From: Tolypeutes matacus
Taxonomy: Eukaryota > Chordata > Mammalia > Cingulata > Chlamyphoridae
Assembly (NCBI GenBank): GCA_026826555.1
Contig: JAKSZT010017954.1
Coordinates: 5,298,642-5,362,641 of the forward strand
DNA: 64,000 nucleotides
Direction: 5' to 3'
The notes below the pieces were generated by a model. That model was not told the origin of the DNA and searched no databases. It was given only the letters and a program-made list of their open reading frames with translations. This document shows positions 1 to 10,475 of this stretch, one piece after another; position 1 is the stretch's first letter; every line of letters starts with the position of its first letter. The position numbers were made by a program, and so were the translations under genes.

Positions 1-808
1 AGGATGCAGATAAACTGGATCACCCATGCATTGCTTCTGGGAATGGAAAATGGTACAGCCACTCTGGAAAACAGTTTGACAGTTTCTTATAAAACTAACC
101 ATGCAATTAACATATGATCCAGAAATTGCACTCTTGGGCATTTATTCCAAAGAAATGAAAATTTATGTTCACTCAAAATCCTGGAAACAAATGTTCATAA
201 AAAGCTTTATTAGTCATATCCCCAAATGGGAAACAACTCAGATGTCCTTCAATGGGGGAATGGTTGAACAAACTATGGTACAACCATACCATGGAATACT
301 ACTCAGAAATGAGAAGGAATTGGCTATTGATACATGCAACAACTTGGATGGCTATCAAGGGAATTACATAGAGTGAAAAAAATCTCAAAAGGTTTCATAG
401 AGTATGATTCTACTTATGACAAAATCATAAAGATGGAGAACAGGATTGTTAGGGGTAAAGGACAATGGAGGGGATGTGGAAGGAAGGTAGATGTCATTAT
501 AAAAAGATCAAGACAAGGATGCTTGTAGTAATGAAACTGTTCTGTATCTTGCCTGTGGTGATGGAAACACAAACCTATGTGTGAGAAAAAATTGCATAAA
601 ACTAAATATAGACACAAATAAGTACAAGTAAAACTAGAAGAATTGGAAAAACTTACATGCATTGTATCTACATCAATATCCTGGTTGTGATATTAAACAA
701 TAGTTCTGCCAGATGTAACCATCAGAGAAAACTGGGTCAACGGTACACAGGACCACTCTGTATTATATCTGACAACTATATGTGAATCTATAATTATCTC
801 AAAATAAA
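1..808 (+). mobile_element. L1 LINE, 3' end (old L1M-type)
   Basis: The sequence follows the well-known end of L1 ORF2 and its 3' UTR: 'aaaatggtacagccactctgg', the 'catatgatccagaaattgcac' stretch, 'ccatggaatactactcag', and a terminal 'attatctcaaaataaaatg'. It runs off the left edge of the window, so only the 3' part is seen. The 91-residue open frame at 101-376 is a by-product of this repeat. The ending resembles L1MB/L1MC subfamilies; the exact subfamily is a guess. Confidence 0.85.
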
Positions 809-809
809 A

Positions 810-1029
810 TGTTTAATTGTTTTTTTGTTTTTGTTTTTTTTTTAAAGATTTTATTTATTTATTCATTTATCCCCCACTTGCTGCTTGTGCTCACTGGGTC
901 AGCTAACTGCGCTATGTGGGCGGGCTTGCCTTCACCAGGAGGCCCCAGGAACTGAACCCGGGGCCTCCCATATGGTAAATGGGAGCCCTACTGATTGAGC
1001 CACATCCGCTTCCCTGTTTAATTGTTTTT
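810..1029 (-). mobile_element. DAS-type tRNA-derived SINE with target-site duplication
   Basis: Read on the minus strand, the element opens with a tRNA-like head (A box near 'gatgtggctcaatcag', B box near 'gggttcagttcc') and ends in AATAAAT repeats and an A-run, seen as the T-run at 829-842 on the plus strand. A perfect 15-bp direct repeat, tgtttaattgttttt, flanks it at 810-824 and 1015-1029, which marks L1-driven retroposition. It landed at the tail of the L1 to its left. This head is characteristic of xenarthran SINEs. Confidence 0.9.
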
Positions 1030-1845
1030 AAAGTCCATTATGTTCCAGGCACTGGGTTCTGGGGATAGTCTAGAAAAGGAATCAGAAAAGATCCCTACTA
1101 TCTTGAACCTTATGCTCTTATGGAGGAAATTGATAATCAATTAATCAATAAACAAATAAATATAATTTCAGATAATAATAAGTACCATAGGGACAATTAA
1201 ATAAAGTAATATAAGAGTAAGAACTGAGTTTGGAGAAGGTTGAGCAGATAGGTTGGTCAAGATTGGGTCAGGGACACTTCTGAAGATGGGGCAAATCTAA
1301 TGGAGATTGGACATGTTAAGTTGTAGAGGCCTTATTTGGCACCTTAGTGGGTATGTGAGGTAGTCACGTAGTTACACAAGGCCAAGTTCATTGGAGAGAT
1401 TGAGAATGAACAAATTGATACAGAATTCAGTCATGAGTCTACCATTAATATTTATAGCCATGGAATTGGATGAGACACAAAAGGAACAAATAAAGATTTA
1501 GTGAAGGATTAGTACCAAGCCTTGGGTAATTCAGCATTTAGGAGAGTAAGAATTAGTGGCCAGAGAAGTAGGAGGAAATTCAGTAGAATAAGAAAGCCAA
1601 GGAATAATGTTTTTCAAGAAGGAAGAAAGGGTCAAATACTTCTGAGAAATTAGGTAAGAAGGAGACAAAGAAGTGATCAGTAGATTTGGCAATGTGGCTG
1701 TCTGTGGAAACCTTCATAATAGCAGTTTCAATTCAGCAAATGAGGAGAGAAGATGAGCTAAGGAAATAGCATACAATATAAATATTATTTTTCATAAGTT
1801 TTCCTGTGTTAGAGGACAGAAAAAAATGGTTTGGTAGCTGGTGAT
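1030..1845 (-). mobile_element. L2 LINE (antisense), 3' end and reverse-transcriptase part
   Basis: The plus strand shows the antisense of an L2 3' end ('gttccaggcactgggttctgg'-like start, then 'ataaacaaataaatata'). It continues through antisense ORF2 landmarks: 'ttggacatgttaag' (KLNMSK region), 'catggaattggatga', 'gcaatgtggctg' and 'tggtagctgg'. All frames are broken by stops and indels. It is an ancient inactive copy. Confidence 0.75.
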
Positions 1846-2049
1846 TTTTTTCCCCCAGCACTGTTCTGGTGCTTAGAGGCAGTGATGAGTAGGTAGATCA
1901 CTGGGCTTAACTAAGTATGGGGTCCAACCAAGTAGGTACAATTCAGAGAGAGAACAAGGTAAGGTAGTCAAGGTTGTTTGCCAGATGATAGAGTATAGAA
2001 CTGGTTGCTACAGAAGTTTTAGAATTAATAAATAAGCATTCTCATTCCA

Positions 2050-2490
2050 TTCTATACTGGGGTGAGTATAGTAGAGGAAATAAAGTAGAAGGATAGGAAG
2101 TGGTGATCAGAGAGAGGGACATTTGAAATTGAGATTTCAATCAGAGGTAGTGGCCATTGGAGTTGAAAAAGGACTAAACACGGGGAGATGAAGGAAAAGA
2201 TCGTTGTCAGGGAAGAATCAGGACTCAAGTTTCCAAGTGTTAGGCCCACCATCCAGGAGGATGCTGGAGTCCTAATAATGATGACAAGACTAGGGATGAG
2301 AGGAAGACAATGAACCAGGTCATAAGGACTCATGGCATGAAGATGAGTGAGCAGGTAGATGGTGCTGGAAGGAATCGGATCGTGTTGCAGGAGGCTCCTG
2401 GGATGAAGGGTGTGGAGTGGCAATGTCCCTGGAGGGTGTGAGAGAGTGCACAGCCTCCACTTGTGTGTTCCAGAGAACATTTCAGAAAGG
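2050..2490 (-). mobile_element. Possible further L2/CR1-type ORF2 fragment
   Basis: A minus-strand open frame of about 142 residues (2052-2480) contains NVPLSDHHFLSF, which resembles the Ser-Asp-His segment at the end of the endonuclease domain in L2/CR1-type LINEs. It has the same orientation as the L2 copy just before it, so it may be the 5' part of the same element with the middle lost. Similarity is weak outside this motif, and a chance frame in purine-rich DNA is possible. Confidence 0.35.
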
Positions 2491-3137
2491 TTTGGGGGGG
2501 GGTGGGAGAGTGGGTGGAATTATGGGTTGTATAGAGCAATATGGAAATAAGAGCTGGAAGATGATGGATGTCTAGGAAGCTTGGACATCCAGGGTCAATG
2601 AGGATGTAATAAAGAATGGAGATGGACTCAAGAGATTTTTAGAGGCTCTCTACTGTAAGGGAGCTGAACATCTCTGAGACATGCTATCACATTTTGATCA
2701 TCATGCACAATTTAGTTTTGGGGTTGTTTGTTTGTTTGCTTTAATTTAATATATTAAAAGGCCTGTTTTAGTGACATGCTGCTCCCACCAAAAAATAACC
2801 CCAATAACCCCTTGTTGGAAACATGCTTAAGTTGGGCAGTCAGCTTATATTGCTAAATCCCTGTGTATGTACAAACACACATGTCTTTTAAACCAGAGCC
2901 ACAGGGCTCAGGTGACTGCTACAGCTAGTAACCTGCTTCCACTTGTTAATGGACCAACTTCCATTTGCTTCAGAAGGGTGGGCAGGGCACAACAAAACTC
3001 CTTAAGTGTAAAGAGGGTATAAGGGCCTTACATAACCAACTTTGCAAGCAATGCATCTCCCACTCTCTCTCAAAAGGAGATCCTTATTCTAACCAGGCTA
3101 CTTGCATCAAATTTGCTTCCTGGTGATTAGAATGGTT
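2490..3137. other. Unassigned intergenic DNA
   Basis: Apart from a G-run near 2497 and a short TTTG repeat at 2724-2740, I see no gene and no repeat I can name. Some of it could be old LTR sequence. Confidence 0.5.
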
Positions 3138-3187
3138 TCTCCTTTAGAAAATCACCTGTATATACATGGGTGATTTTCTAAAGGAGA
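3138..3187. repeat. Perfect 19-bp inverted repeat with 12-bp loop
   Basis: The left arm (3138-3156, tctcctttagaaaatcacc) and right arm (3169-3187) are exact reverse complements around a 12-base loop. An (AT)n/(TTTG)n stretch follows at 3187-3218. No transposon ends were recognised at its borders. Confidence 0.9.
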
Positions 3188-3197
3188 TATATATATA

Positions 3198-4800
3198 TTT
3201 GTTTGTTTGTTTGTTTTTCCACTTAAATATAAAAATACGACTCTACTTTGTGTTATAAATGGAGGAGCAAGCAATAGGAACTCTTTCTTCTTGAGGTAGG
3301 GATATCCATCAGTTAATACTCTGAGCTTTGTCTTCAGGCTAGGACGTTTAGCCTCAAGCAAAGGAAGCATAACTGCTGAGACCAAGGGCATTTTCCTCCT
3401 GTCTCCCTAACCTTTCCTTCTCTACTAATTCCCACTTCAAAAGGAGGGAGGTGTTCTAAGCTAACTATAGAGTAAGTCAGGCCCCCTTACCTTCAGCTAC
3501 CTCACAGAAAAAGTCCTGCTTTCCCTTCACAAACACAGATGCTCTCTGTAGAAAGCTATGCCTACTGGACTAACACACCTGATTAAATGGAAGCAGTGGT
3601 TATGTCTCCCCACACCCCTTCCCCATGAATGCACTATTTCCTCAGTCTTCAAAAGCTTCAGTGATAGGAAAAAAGGGGAGAGGGGTGGGTTTGCAGAGAT
3701 TAAGAAGTTGACTCCTCTACCCTGACCCAAAAAGGTAAGAGTTATTAACTGAGGAATAAAAAAGACGATGTTATTCTGCCCTTTGAGTTACAGTGAGTAG
3801 GAAAGTGGGAGTGGGATGAAGAACTGGCCAACAGTCCGGGGAATGTGGATGCTGGAACCATGGTTGGCCATGCCAGCGGAAAAATCATTGATCTTGGAGG
3901 TTTCATGGGATCCAGTTAGAAGTCAGGCATTGTCCAGGCCCCCCTCAGGATCGTAGGCGCGGATGTGGTATCGGTGCCCCTTGCTTAGTTTCTCCATGAA
4001 CCTCACATTGTACTTCAGACCATTCTCTTTTATACCTTGGTGGTGAAGTTGGTATGGCAGCCGGCACCATACCAGTTCCCAGGAATGGGCTTTGGATCAA
4101 ATGTCATTATCACACCAAAGTCTTCACATACACGAAGCAAGATCAAACAGGCCACCCAAAGATGATCTCCTATGTCAATTCCTTCACAGGGTCCTATCTG
4201 GAATTCCCACTGGGCAGGCATGATCTCAGCATTCATTCCCACAATCTTGATGCCGGCGTACAAGCAAACCTGGTAGTGGGCCTCCACAGTTTCTCTGCCA
4301 TAGGCTTTGTCTGCTCCCACACTGCAGTAACATGGGCCTTGGGGTTCAGGGAAGCCATTGGAAGGCCAGCCACAGGGGTGTCTGTCTGTTCCATTCCAGA
4401 GACCAGAGTGCTGGTTGCTCACCATGCCCATTATCCATTTACAGGAGCACCTTAAGTTGGTCTCTGCAGGCTTTCAGATGTGCTTGAAGACTCCACAGAA
4501 CACCAGCTTGCTGGGGTCCTTGTGGAAAGGGTGCAAAACATGGCAATAGTGCTGAGATCCATGTCACTGTTGGAGCCTTCAGACTGAAAAGTACTAGAAC
4601 CATCAAAATTCCACTTTGGCAGCTCACTGTCCACGTGGCATGTCTTGTAGCACAGTCTTCCCATGCCATCAATCCAGATACACTGGCTTGGACTTTCTTG
4701 CTCTAAGGCAGAGCCAAGTATGCTTGCTTGATGCATCTGTTCAGGTGGGAACTTGCTGAGGTGGCCGTGCTGGAAGGTTCTCTGAGGGGCGAGCAGGACA
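3198..4800 (-). pseudogene. GLUL: GLUL (glutamine synthetase) processed pseudogene
   Basis: Glutamine synthetase joins glutamate and ammonia using ATP; the functional enzyme is a cytosolic decamer of 373 residues. On the minus strand, from about 4768 down to 3824, the translation follows GLUL without introns: SASSHLN near the N-terminus, [31 protein letters not shown], then [16 protein letters not shown] of the ATP-binding signature. The copy is dead. The start codon reads ACG at 4768-4766. The frame shifts between the N-terminal pieces. About seven residues are missing after SNQH. A stop ends the main open stretch at 4030, and another follows near 3924. Similarity stops after the RTVGQ-like segment near 3824, so about 40 C-terminal residues are absent. 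The DNA at 3220-3823 may be GLUL 3' UTR joined after a deletion, because an A-rich AAAC-repeat tail lies at 3198-3220 in the right orientation; this is inference. Lack of introns marks it as a retrocopy, not the parent gene. Confidence 0.9.
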
Positions 4801-5925
4801 GAGGAAAGGGGAGGAGGCCAGGTGTGCAGCTCAGATCCTTAGCTTTTCTCTCATTCTTAGCTCCCCACTCTTCAGTTTTCCTACAATGACTGTATGAACC
4901 ATTATAGTAGAAAAATGGAGCCGAATGGGGAGTTTGACACTGGGGAGAGCAGATGTGAGTAAGAATTTCTAGTAACAGGTGCAAAGACATTTTAGTTCTC
5001 CAATAGCTCTCTGGTGCTTAGAAGAGAACTTGGTACATGATAGAGACTCAAGGATGAAGGAAGAAAAAAGAAGGCAGGAATGCTGGAATATGTGAAAGCT
5101 GTCTCAGGAGAGAGGCTGGGAGAGTAAACACTTTTCACAAAGCTACCCAGAGGACAGGGGCCACCAAGTGGCTCATGTGGCAACAGTGGATGCCACAGGC
5201 CAGGAAGATAGTGCTGTAATTATTATTGATTTGTTTGCTGTTATGTTGAGTCTTTTGATCCCTCCAAGTGTGCTCACCACCTCCCACCCTCTCAACCCCC
5301 CTAATAGTCCAGTATTCAGAAGCATGATTTAAAGACATACATTCTGAGATGTAATAGAGTGTGTGGTTTGTGTTTATGATAACATGTCATTGATAATTAT
5401 GTATTCAGCATGAGGTCCACTAAGGGCCACCAGCATTCCATATGCCAAATATTTCTTTCGTAGAGAAAATAAAAATCTCCGTCCTGAATTGATCACACTC
5501 TTGGTTATCTCCTACTATTTTAGTTACATGGCATTGAACTCTCAAAACAAACTAAATTTTCACTACATTGAATAAAAAAAAAAAGACCAGCCATGGCTGA
5601 TCTATTAGGATGAAGGTAGGTTCACAAAACCAAATGGCAATATATTGCTTCAGCTCTAAAAAAGAATTGCTACTCTAGAGAATACTCCCTTCCTAAATGG
5701 CTATAAAGGCCCCATGCTCCAGAAAAGTCAGAAGAAAAATTACCTCCCAGCCTGTGCATTTATTTTTATGGCTGTAGCTGATTGTTCCCTCCTACTGCTG
5801 CTGACAACATACCCCAGTGCCTGTCAATTCCCAGACCTAATCCTACACCAGTTTTCTAAGTCCCAACTGGGACCGTTTGCTGAAATGGCATGATGCAGTT
5901 GGCTTTTGCAAGGCATCCAAGTCAA
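4800..5925. other. Unassigned intergenic DNA
   Basis: The first tens of bases may be 5' UTR of the GLUL retrocopy. The rest holds no recognised gene or repeat; an A-run lies at 5572-5584. The open frames here are short and unlike known proteins. Confidence 0.5.
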
Positions 5926-6075
5926 GAATTATAAAGTGAATGAGTTGATCTGTCTTTATAAGTGCATTGTGAACTTTATAGTTTAATATTAAACTTGCAT
6001 CATAAAAAATGGCTCATAAATGGCTAATAAAAGCTGAGTTTACAGCTTATAAAGTGCATCAGTACTTTATACAGG
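5925..6075. other. AT-rich stretch with eight TTTAT/ATAAA words
   Basis: Eight TTTAT or ATAAA pentamers fall within 5931-6070, several in a 'taaagtgcat'-like context. These words match the core bound by CDX and posterior HOX homeodomain proteins. No repeat family was recognised. A regulatory role is inference only. Confidence 0.3.
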
Positions 6076-6089
6076 TTTGCTTAGGAAGA

Positions 6090-6840
6090 TGTATGTGTAA
6101 GCTCTTTGTCTCCTGGTTAAAGATTATTTCTCTCCCAAAAAGCATTAAAAATAACTATTGAAAAAATGGCCCCTCAGTTGAACTCTGTGTCATACCAAAT
6201 TTGAGGCCTTCAAAAATTCAAACTCAATGTGCTCATTTATGTCACAGGAAATGCCTGGGCTTCCATAAGTGACCCAACCATGAGAGTGGTCTGGGGTGGA
6301 TGGCATCCATTGGCCAACTTGCAAGCACAGATAAATTGGCAGTAACCTTGGGATCAAGTAATGCCGGCCCAACACTTAGTACAGTAACATGAGTTAGTCC
6401 CAGACCTGAGGGCCCACATAGCTTTGTGTAAATGGCAGAAATGCCAACATGCCAAGCCTTAAACCACAGAGAGCACCCCGCCCCCAGAAGCATTTGGAGA
6501 CTCATTTAATGAGTTCCATGAGATGGCGCAGCTGACTCCCTCCGCCTCCTTCCCTGTCTTCTCCGCTTAATGCACTAGTGATATATGTGACTGCAATCCA
6601 CTCACCCCCTCCACCCTATTTCACTTTTTATTACCCATTGCACTGCTTTATCCAGGTTTATATACTTCATTATGTTCTCTGCTGTCACTTCTCTTATTTC
6701 ATTTTTGATTTTCATTTTAACTCGGCAGCTGGCAGCTGTGTTGCCACTGTCTCCTCCTGCTTCCTCATACCCCTCTGTGCTGCCAGAGTCCAAGGTCTTT
6801 CCTTGTGTATTGACTACTAATTCTTCCAGTATTTTGCAAG
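6090..6840. other. Unassigned intergenic DNA
   Basis: No gene or nameable repeat. The minus-strand 110-residue frame at 6602-6934 has no recognised domain and overlaps a MIR at its start. Confidence 0.5.
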
Positions 6841-7110
6841 AAGGCAGCATTCTATGATCCAATGCCCTGGATGTGGGGGTAGGAAACCTGGGTTCCTGCA
6901 CTGGTTCTGCCATATCTGTGAAATTTTGGGGCATAATTGAGAGGTCAAATCTAAAATGGCAGTGATTGAACTAAATGCTCTCCAAGGTACCAAACAATTC
7001 TCAGATGCTGCCTCATCTATGAAATATGGATAATAGCTTCTCTGCTTCCCACCCAAGATTGTTCTTAAGACTAAATGAGATTATAGCAGTCAAAGAACTT
7101 GGAATACTAT
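6840..7110 (+). repeat. MIR-type SINE fragment
   Basis: The words 'cctgggttcctgcactggtt', 'catctatgaaatatggataat' and 'ctaaatgagattatagcag' lie in the order expected of a sense MIR, though the middle is diverged. Confidence 0.6.
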
Positions 7111-8205
7111 AATGCTCTTTTCAAACCTACAACATTACATTAATCCTTAAAGAGGGATTTCAGCACTTTTGTTGTCAAAAAATTATTTTTTATATCTCAG
7201 GAGCAACTAATCAAGAATTATATCTTTTTTTTTTTTTTGACAGAAGCATTCCCATGTTTTCTTAAGAGTCATTTCATCATCTTTGCAACCACAAGCATTT
7301 ACAAAGCTGTGTGCCAGAAAGAGAAGATCAGAGAAATAGAGAGCACAGATTCTGTCCTCACTTAGTTTTCTAATAAGACAGGGAAACCAAGCTATGATCC
7401 AAAAAACAGCACATACTGGTACAGGAGCATTGCTTTGGGGTCTTCTGGAAGGAGCCAAGACTTGAATTACATCTTGGAGGCAGAAATGGTTCTTCATAAT
7501 CCTAAGATGACATTGAATGGGTTTTAATTTTAAAGATTTTGGAAAGTGAAGAGTCTCTTTTTAATCTATCACTCAAGTCTGCCAGATATTGGTGACTAGA
7601 GTTGTCTGGCCCGCAAGGGTGCAATAAATAGTCAGGACCTTCTACGTCTTCATTCCATGGTTTGAAGGAAAGTCAAACCTTATAATCAATTGTAGCAAAC
7701 ACAAAATTAGGGAGCTACACAGGTCACGCTCTTTGTCCTCTTTGATTTGAGGCACTTCCCCAACAAAAACCATGCCTCTAATGTGAGTTTCACAATCCCA
7801 GTTGCTGACAACGGTAGAATGGGGAGGGGCCTTGTCAAAGGTTAGTCAGTCAAGTTGTTCCCTGGGATTCTTTTACCTGAATCTGAGAAGAGAGACCGAA
7901 TTTTCTTCCGATGATAATAAAGCTGGAAATATAATATGAGATGGAGAGAGGACTTTGATGGCCTGGAGTTCCAGAATGCAGATAATTCCTCTATTCTCCA
8001 GGTATTCCAGATTAAGGGGCCAGATAACTTCTTCATTTTTCTTCAACCAGGTGCATTGGGCTTCTGGCACTTGTGATCCAGAACATCCTCACCAATATAT
8101 CATGGGGTCACAGTTCCTCAGAAGCAGGTCCCAGTTTACTTCTCTCAACTCCTTTCTGACGACTCCCTCACTAACTCCCTAAATATTCACAACGGACAAT
8201 CACTC
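7110..8205. other. Unassigned intergenic DNA
   Basis: Contains a T-run at 7226-7239. No gene or clear repeat was recognised. Open frames are short and overlapping on both strands, as expected by chance. Confidence 0.5.
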
Positions 8206-8430
8206 ATGGTCCTCCCAGCCCCACTGTGCTTCTTCACAGCTCCATGTTTGCAGAATCTTTTTCCCCCTGTCTGGAACATTCATCACTGGATTTGTTTATC
8301 TGGAAACCTTCAACTCTTCATTTAAGACTCTGCTCCAACACCATGGCCATGCTGAAACTTTCCATTACCCTGTAAACCACAGGTTTATTTGTACTGGAGA
8401 CACAATATTTTAAGTATTCTGTGAATACTC
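8205..8430 (+). mobile_element. L2 LINE fragment (sense)
   Basis: The stretch 'tgcagaatctttttccccctg' with 'tctggaacattcatc' and 'tcatttaagactctgctcc' follows the C-terminal part of L2 ORF2 (consensus reads as a cysteine/proline-rich SAWN-like end). Confidence 0.6.
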
Positions 8431-8814
8431 TTAACATAAGTAGCACTGAATTAGATCCAGAAGGGGGTGTAAAAAATTCCGTAAGACTAAAAGAACAAAA
8501 TTATTTCCCTGAAACAATATGAGAGAATGTACAATCAAACACCAATTTGGATGGTACAGATTTTAAATGCCAAAAGAGTTGCGAGAAGGAGAAAATCCAT
8601 AACAGCTGATTCTGCAAAAGCTCCTACTTATGGCTTATATGTATACATCTGCTGCAAATAGTACATTCCAACCAATTGTACTGCTACCAGAAAATTATCA
8701 AAATTTTCTGCCCACCAAGAGTAAGGGAAAAAAGAAGCAAGGAGGGAGAAGATATTACAGAATTACAAATATTCTTACCTAGGAGAGGAAACAGTGAAAA
8801 TACAAATAAGCTTG

Positions 8815-9144
8815 TCAAAATTCACTTCACCTCTTTGACCAAGCAATTCCACTTCTTGATGTTTATATTACAGAAATATTTTGAATGCACAAAGGATCTG
8901 CATTATTAGCAATAGAGGAAAATTGCAAACAACTTAGAACTCCATAAGTAAGGTTGAACACATTTTGGTATAGCTATACTGTAAAATATTCTTACAACCA
9001 TGAAGAGAGAATGGTGTGTTTCCTTATGTACTGTTATGGAAAGACCATCAAAATCTATTATTTAACAGAAACAATAGTAAGTTGTAGAAATATGCCTATA
9101 GCATGATCAAATTCCTGTAAAACACAGAAACAGAAAACTACTGT
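8815..9144 (+). mobile_element. L1 LINE 3' UTR fragment (L1MD/L1ME-like)
   Basis: Diverged copy of the L1 3' region: 'aagcaattccacttcttgatg', 'aactccataagtaaggttg', 'tggtatagctatactg', 'aaccatgaagagagaatg' and 'agcatgatcaaattcctgta' lie in the usual order. Confidence 0.65.
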
Positions 9145-9208
9145 ATCTCCATATATTCATTCATTCATTCAACAATATCTCCATATATTCATTCATTCAT
9201 TCAACAAA
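9145..9208. repeat. 32-bp tandem duplication containing (ATTC)n
   Basis: The unit beginning atctccatatattcattcat at 9145-9176 is repeated exactly at 9177-9208 apart from its last bases. It spans the junction between the L1 end and the L2 tail, and the ATTC repeats are the antisense of the L2 3' end. Confidence 0.85.
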
Positions 9209-9809
9209 TATCTATTGAACTCTGATTATATGCTGGGCAATACCCTACGTATTAAGGATACACAATGAACAAAATAGCAAAAGTTCTTACCATCCCAAAA
9301 CTTCAATTAGAATGGGAAAAGAGACATGAAGCAAAGAAGCAAGTAAAATAAACAATGATGGTAAGAGCCATGGTGGAAAATAAAGCAGAGTAAGGGGGAA
9401 ACTGAGTGCCTGGGGAAGGGACCCTCCTATTTTGAACAGGATGGAGAGAATGAGACCTAAGGAGATGATATATGGGGATTGAATATGCCAGGCAAAGGGA
9501 CCAGCCAGAGCCAAGAGCACAGTACTTAGGGAGGGACAGAGTGGGTAAAGAGGAGAGTAGAAAGACATTAGATTAGAAAGGCAGGAGGACCAGATCATAT
9601 AGCACTTTGGAAGTCATTTCAAGCACTTCAGCTTTTACCCTGAATGAGAGAGACAATAAGACATTGAAGTCTTGCACAGAAACATATGACTTGAGTTCTG
9701 TTCCATCAGGGCTCCTCTGACTGCTATGTTGAGGACAGATTGTTAGGGAGCAGAAGTGGAAGCAGGGAGGCCAGCTGGGAGGCGATTAAAATGATCCAGC
9801 AAGAAATAG
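9190..9809 (-). mobile_element. L2 LINE (antisense), first part
   Basis: Starts as the antisense L2 terminus ('tcaacaaatatctattgaac', 'atgctgggcaatacc') and continues through 'ccaggcaaagggaccagcc', 'gaccagatcatatagcac' and 'gcagggaggccagctgggag', all antisense ORF2 C-terminus. The minus-strand open frame 9287-9598 is a remnant of that coding region. It is interrupted by a SINE and resumes at 10246. Confidence 0.85.
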
Positions 9810-10245
9810 CCGGGAAGCAGATGTGGCTCAAGCAATTGGGCTCCCGTTTACCATATGGGAGGTCCAGGGTTTGATTCCCGGTGCCTCCTGGTGAAAAGCA
9901 AGCTGGCCCACGCAGAGTGCTGGCCCATGCGGAGTGTTAGCCCACACAGAGTGCTGGCCCACGTGAAAGAGCTGGTGCAGCAAGATGACGCAACAAAAAG
10001 AGACACAGAAGAGACAATGAGAGATGCAACAGACTAGGCTGCTGAGGTGGTGTAAGAGATTGAGCAGCCTCTCTCCACTCCGGAAGTTCCCGGGATCGGT
10101 TCCCAGTGCCTCCTGGGGAGAAGACAAGCAGACACAGAAGAACACACAGTGAATGGACACAGAGAGCAGACAGTGAGTGCAAAACAATGGGGTGGCGGTG
10201 GGGGAGGGGGAATAAATAAATAAATAAAATCTTTAAAAGAAACAG
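9801..10245 (+). mobile_element. Dimeric DAS-type SINE
   Basis: The element has two tRNA-like heads. The first, at about 9812-9892, has A box 'gtggctcaagcaattggg' and B box 'ggtttgattcc'. A linker of repeated 'gagtgctggcccacg' words follows. The second head is at about 10043-10117, with B box 'gggatcggttccc'. Both heads end in 'gtgcctcctgg'. The tail is a G-rich stretch then AATA repeats. A short imperfect direct repeat (9801-9809 aagaaatag, 10237-10245 aagaaacag) may be the target-site duplication. It splits an antisense L2. Confidence 0.85.
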
Positions 10246-10475
10246 TCATGACATGGATGTCAGCAGAGGAACTGTTGAGAAGTGGTTGAATTCTGGCTGA
10301 CCATTGAAGGTAGAGCTAACAGGTTTAGCAATGGAGTAGACAAGGAGTACTAAAGACAGTAGTCAAAAAGAAGGTCTCTTTCTTTTTCCCAGACTTATTT
10401 GAAAGAATCATGTGGTCATTAATTGAGATGGAAAAATCTATGGGGAAGCAAGTTTGGGGGAAGATATGCATATAT
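10246..10475 (-). mobile_element. L2 LINE (antisense), second part
   Basis: Continues the L2 copy cut by the SINE: 'ttgagaagtggttgaattctg', 'tgaaggtagagctaacagg' and 'attgagatggaaaaatct' are antisense ORF2 landmarks in the right order. Confidence 0.75.

Noticed and set aside
9147..9208. CRISPR-like repeat
   Set aside because: Only two adjacent copies without spacers, in mammalian DNA. It is a tandem duplication.
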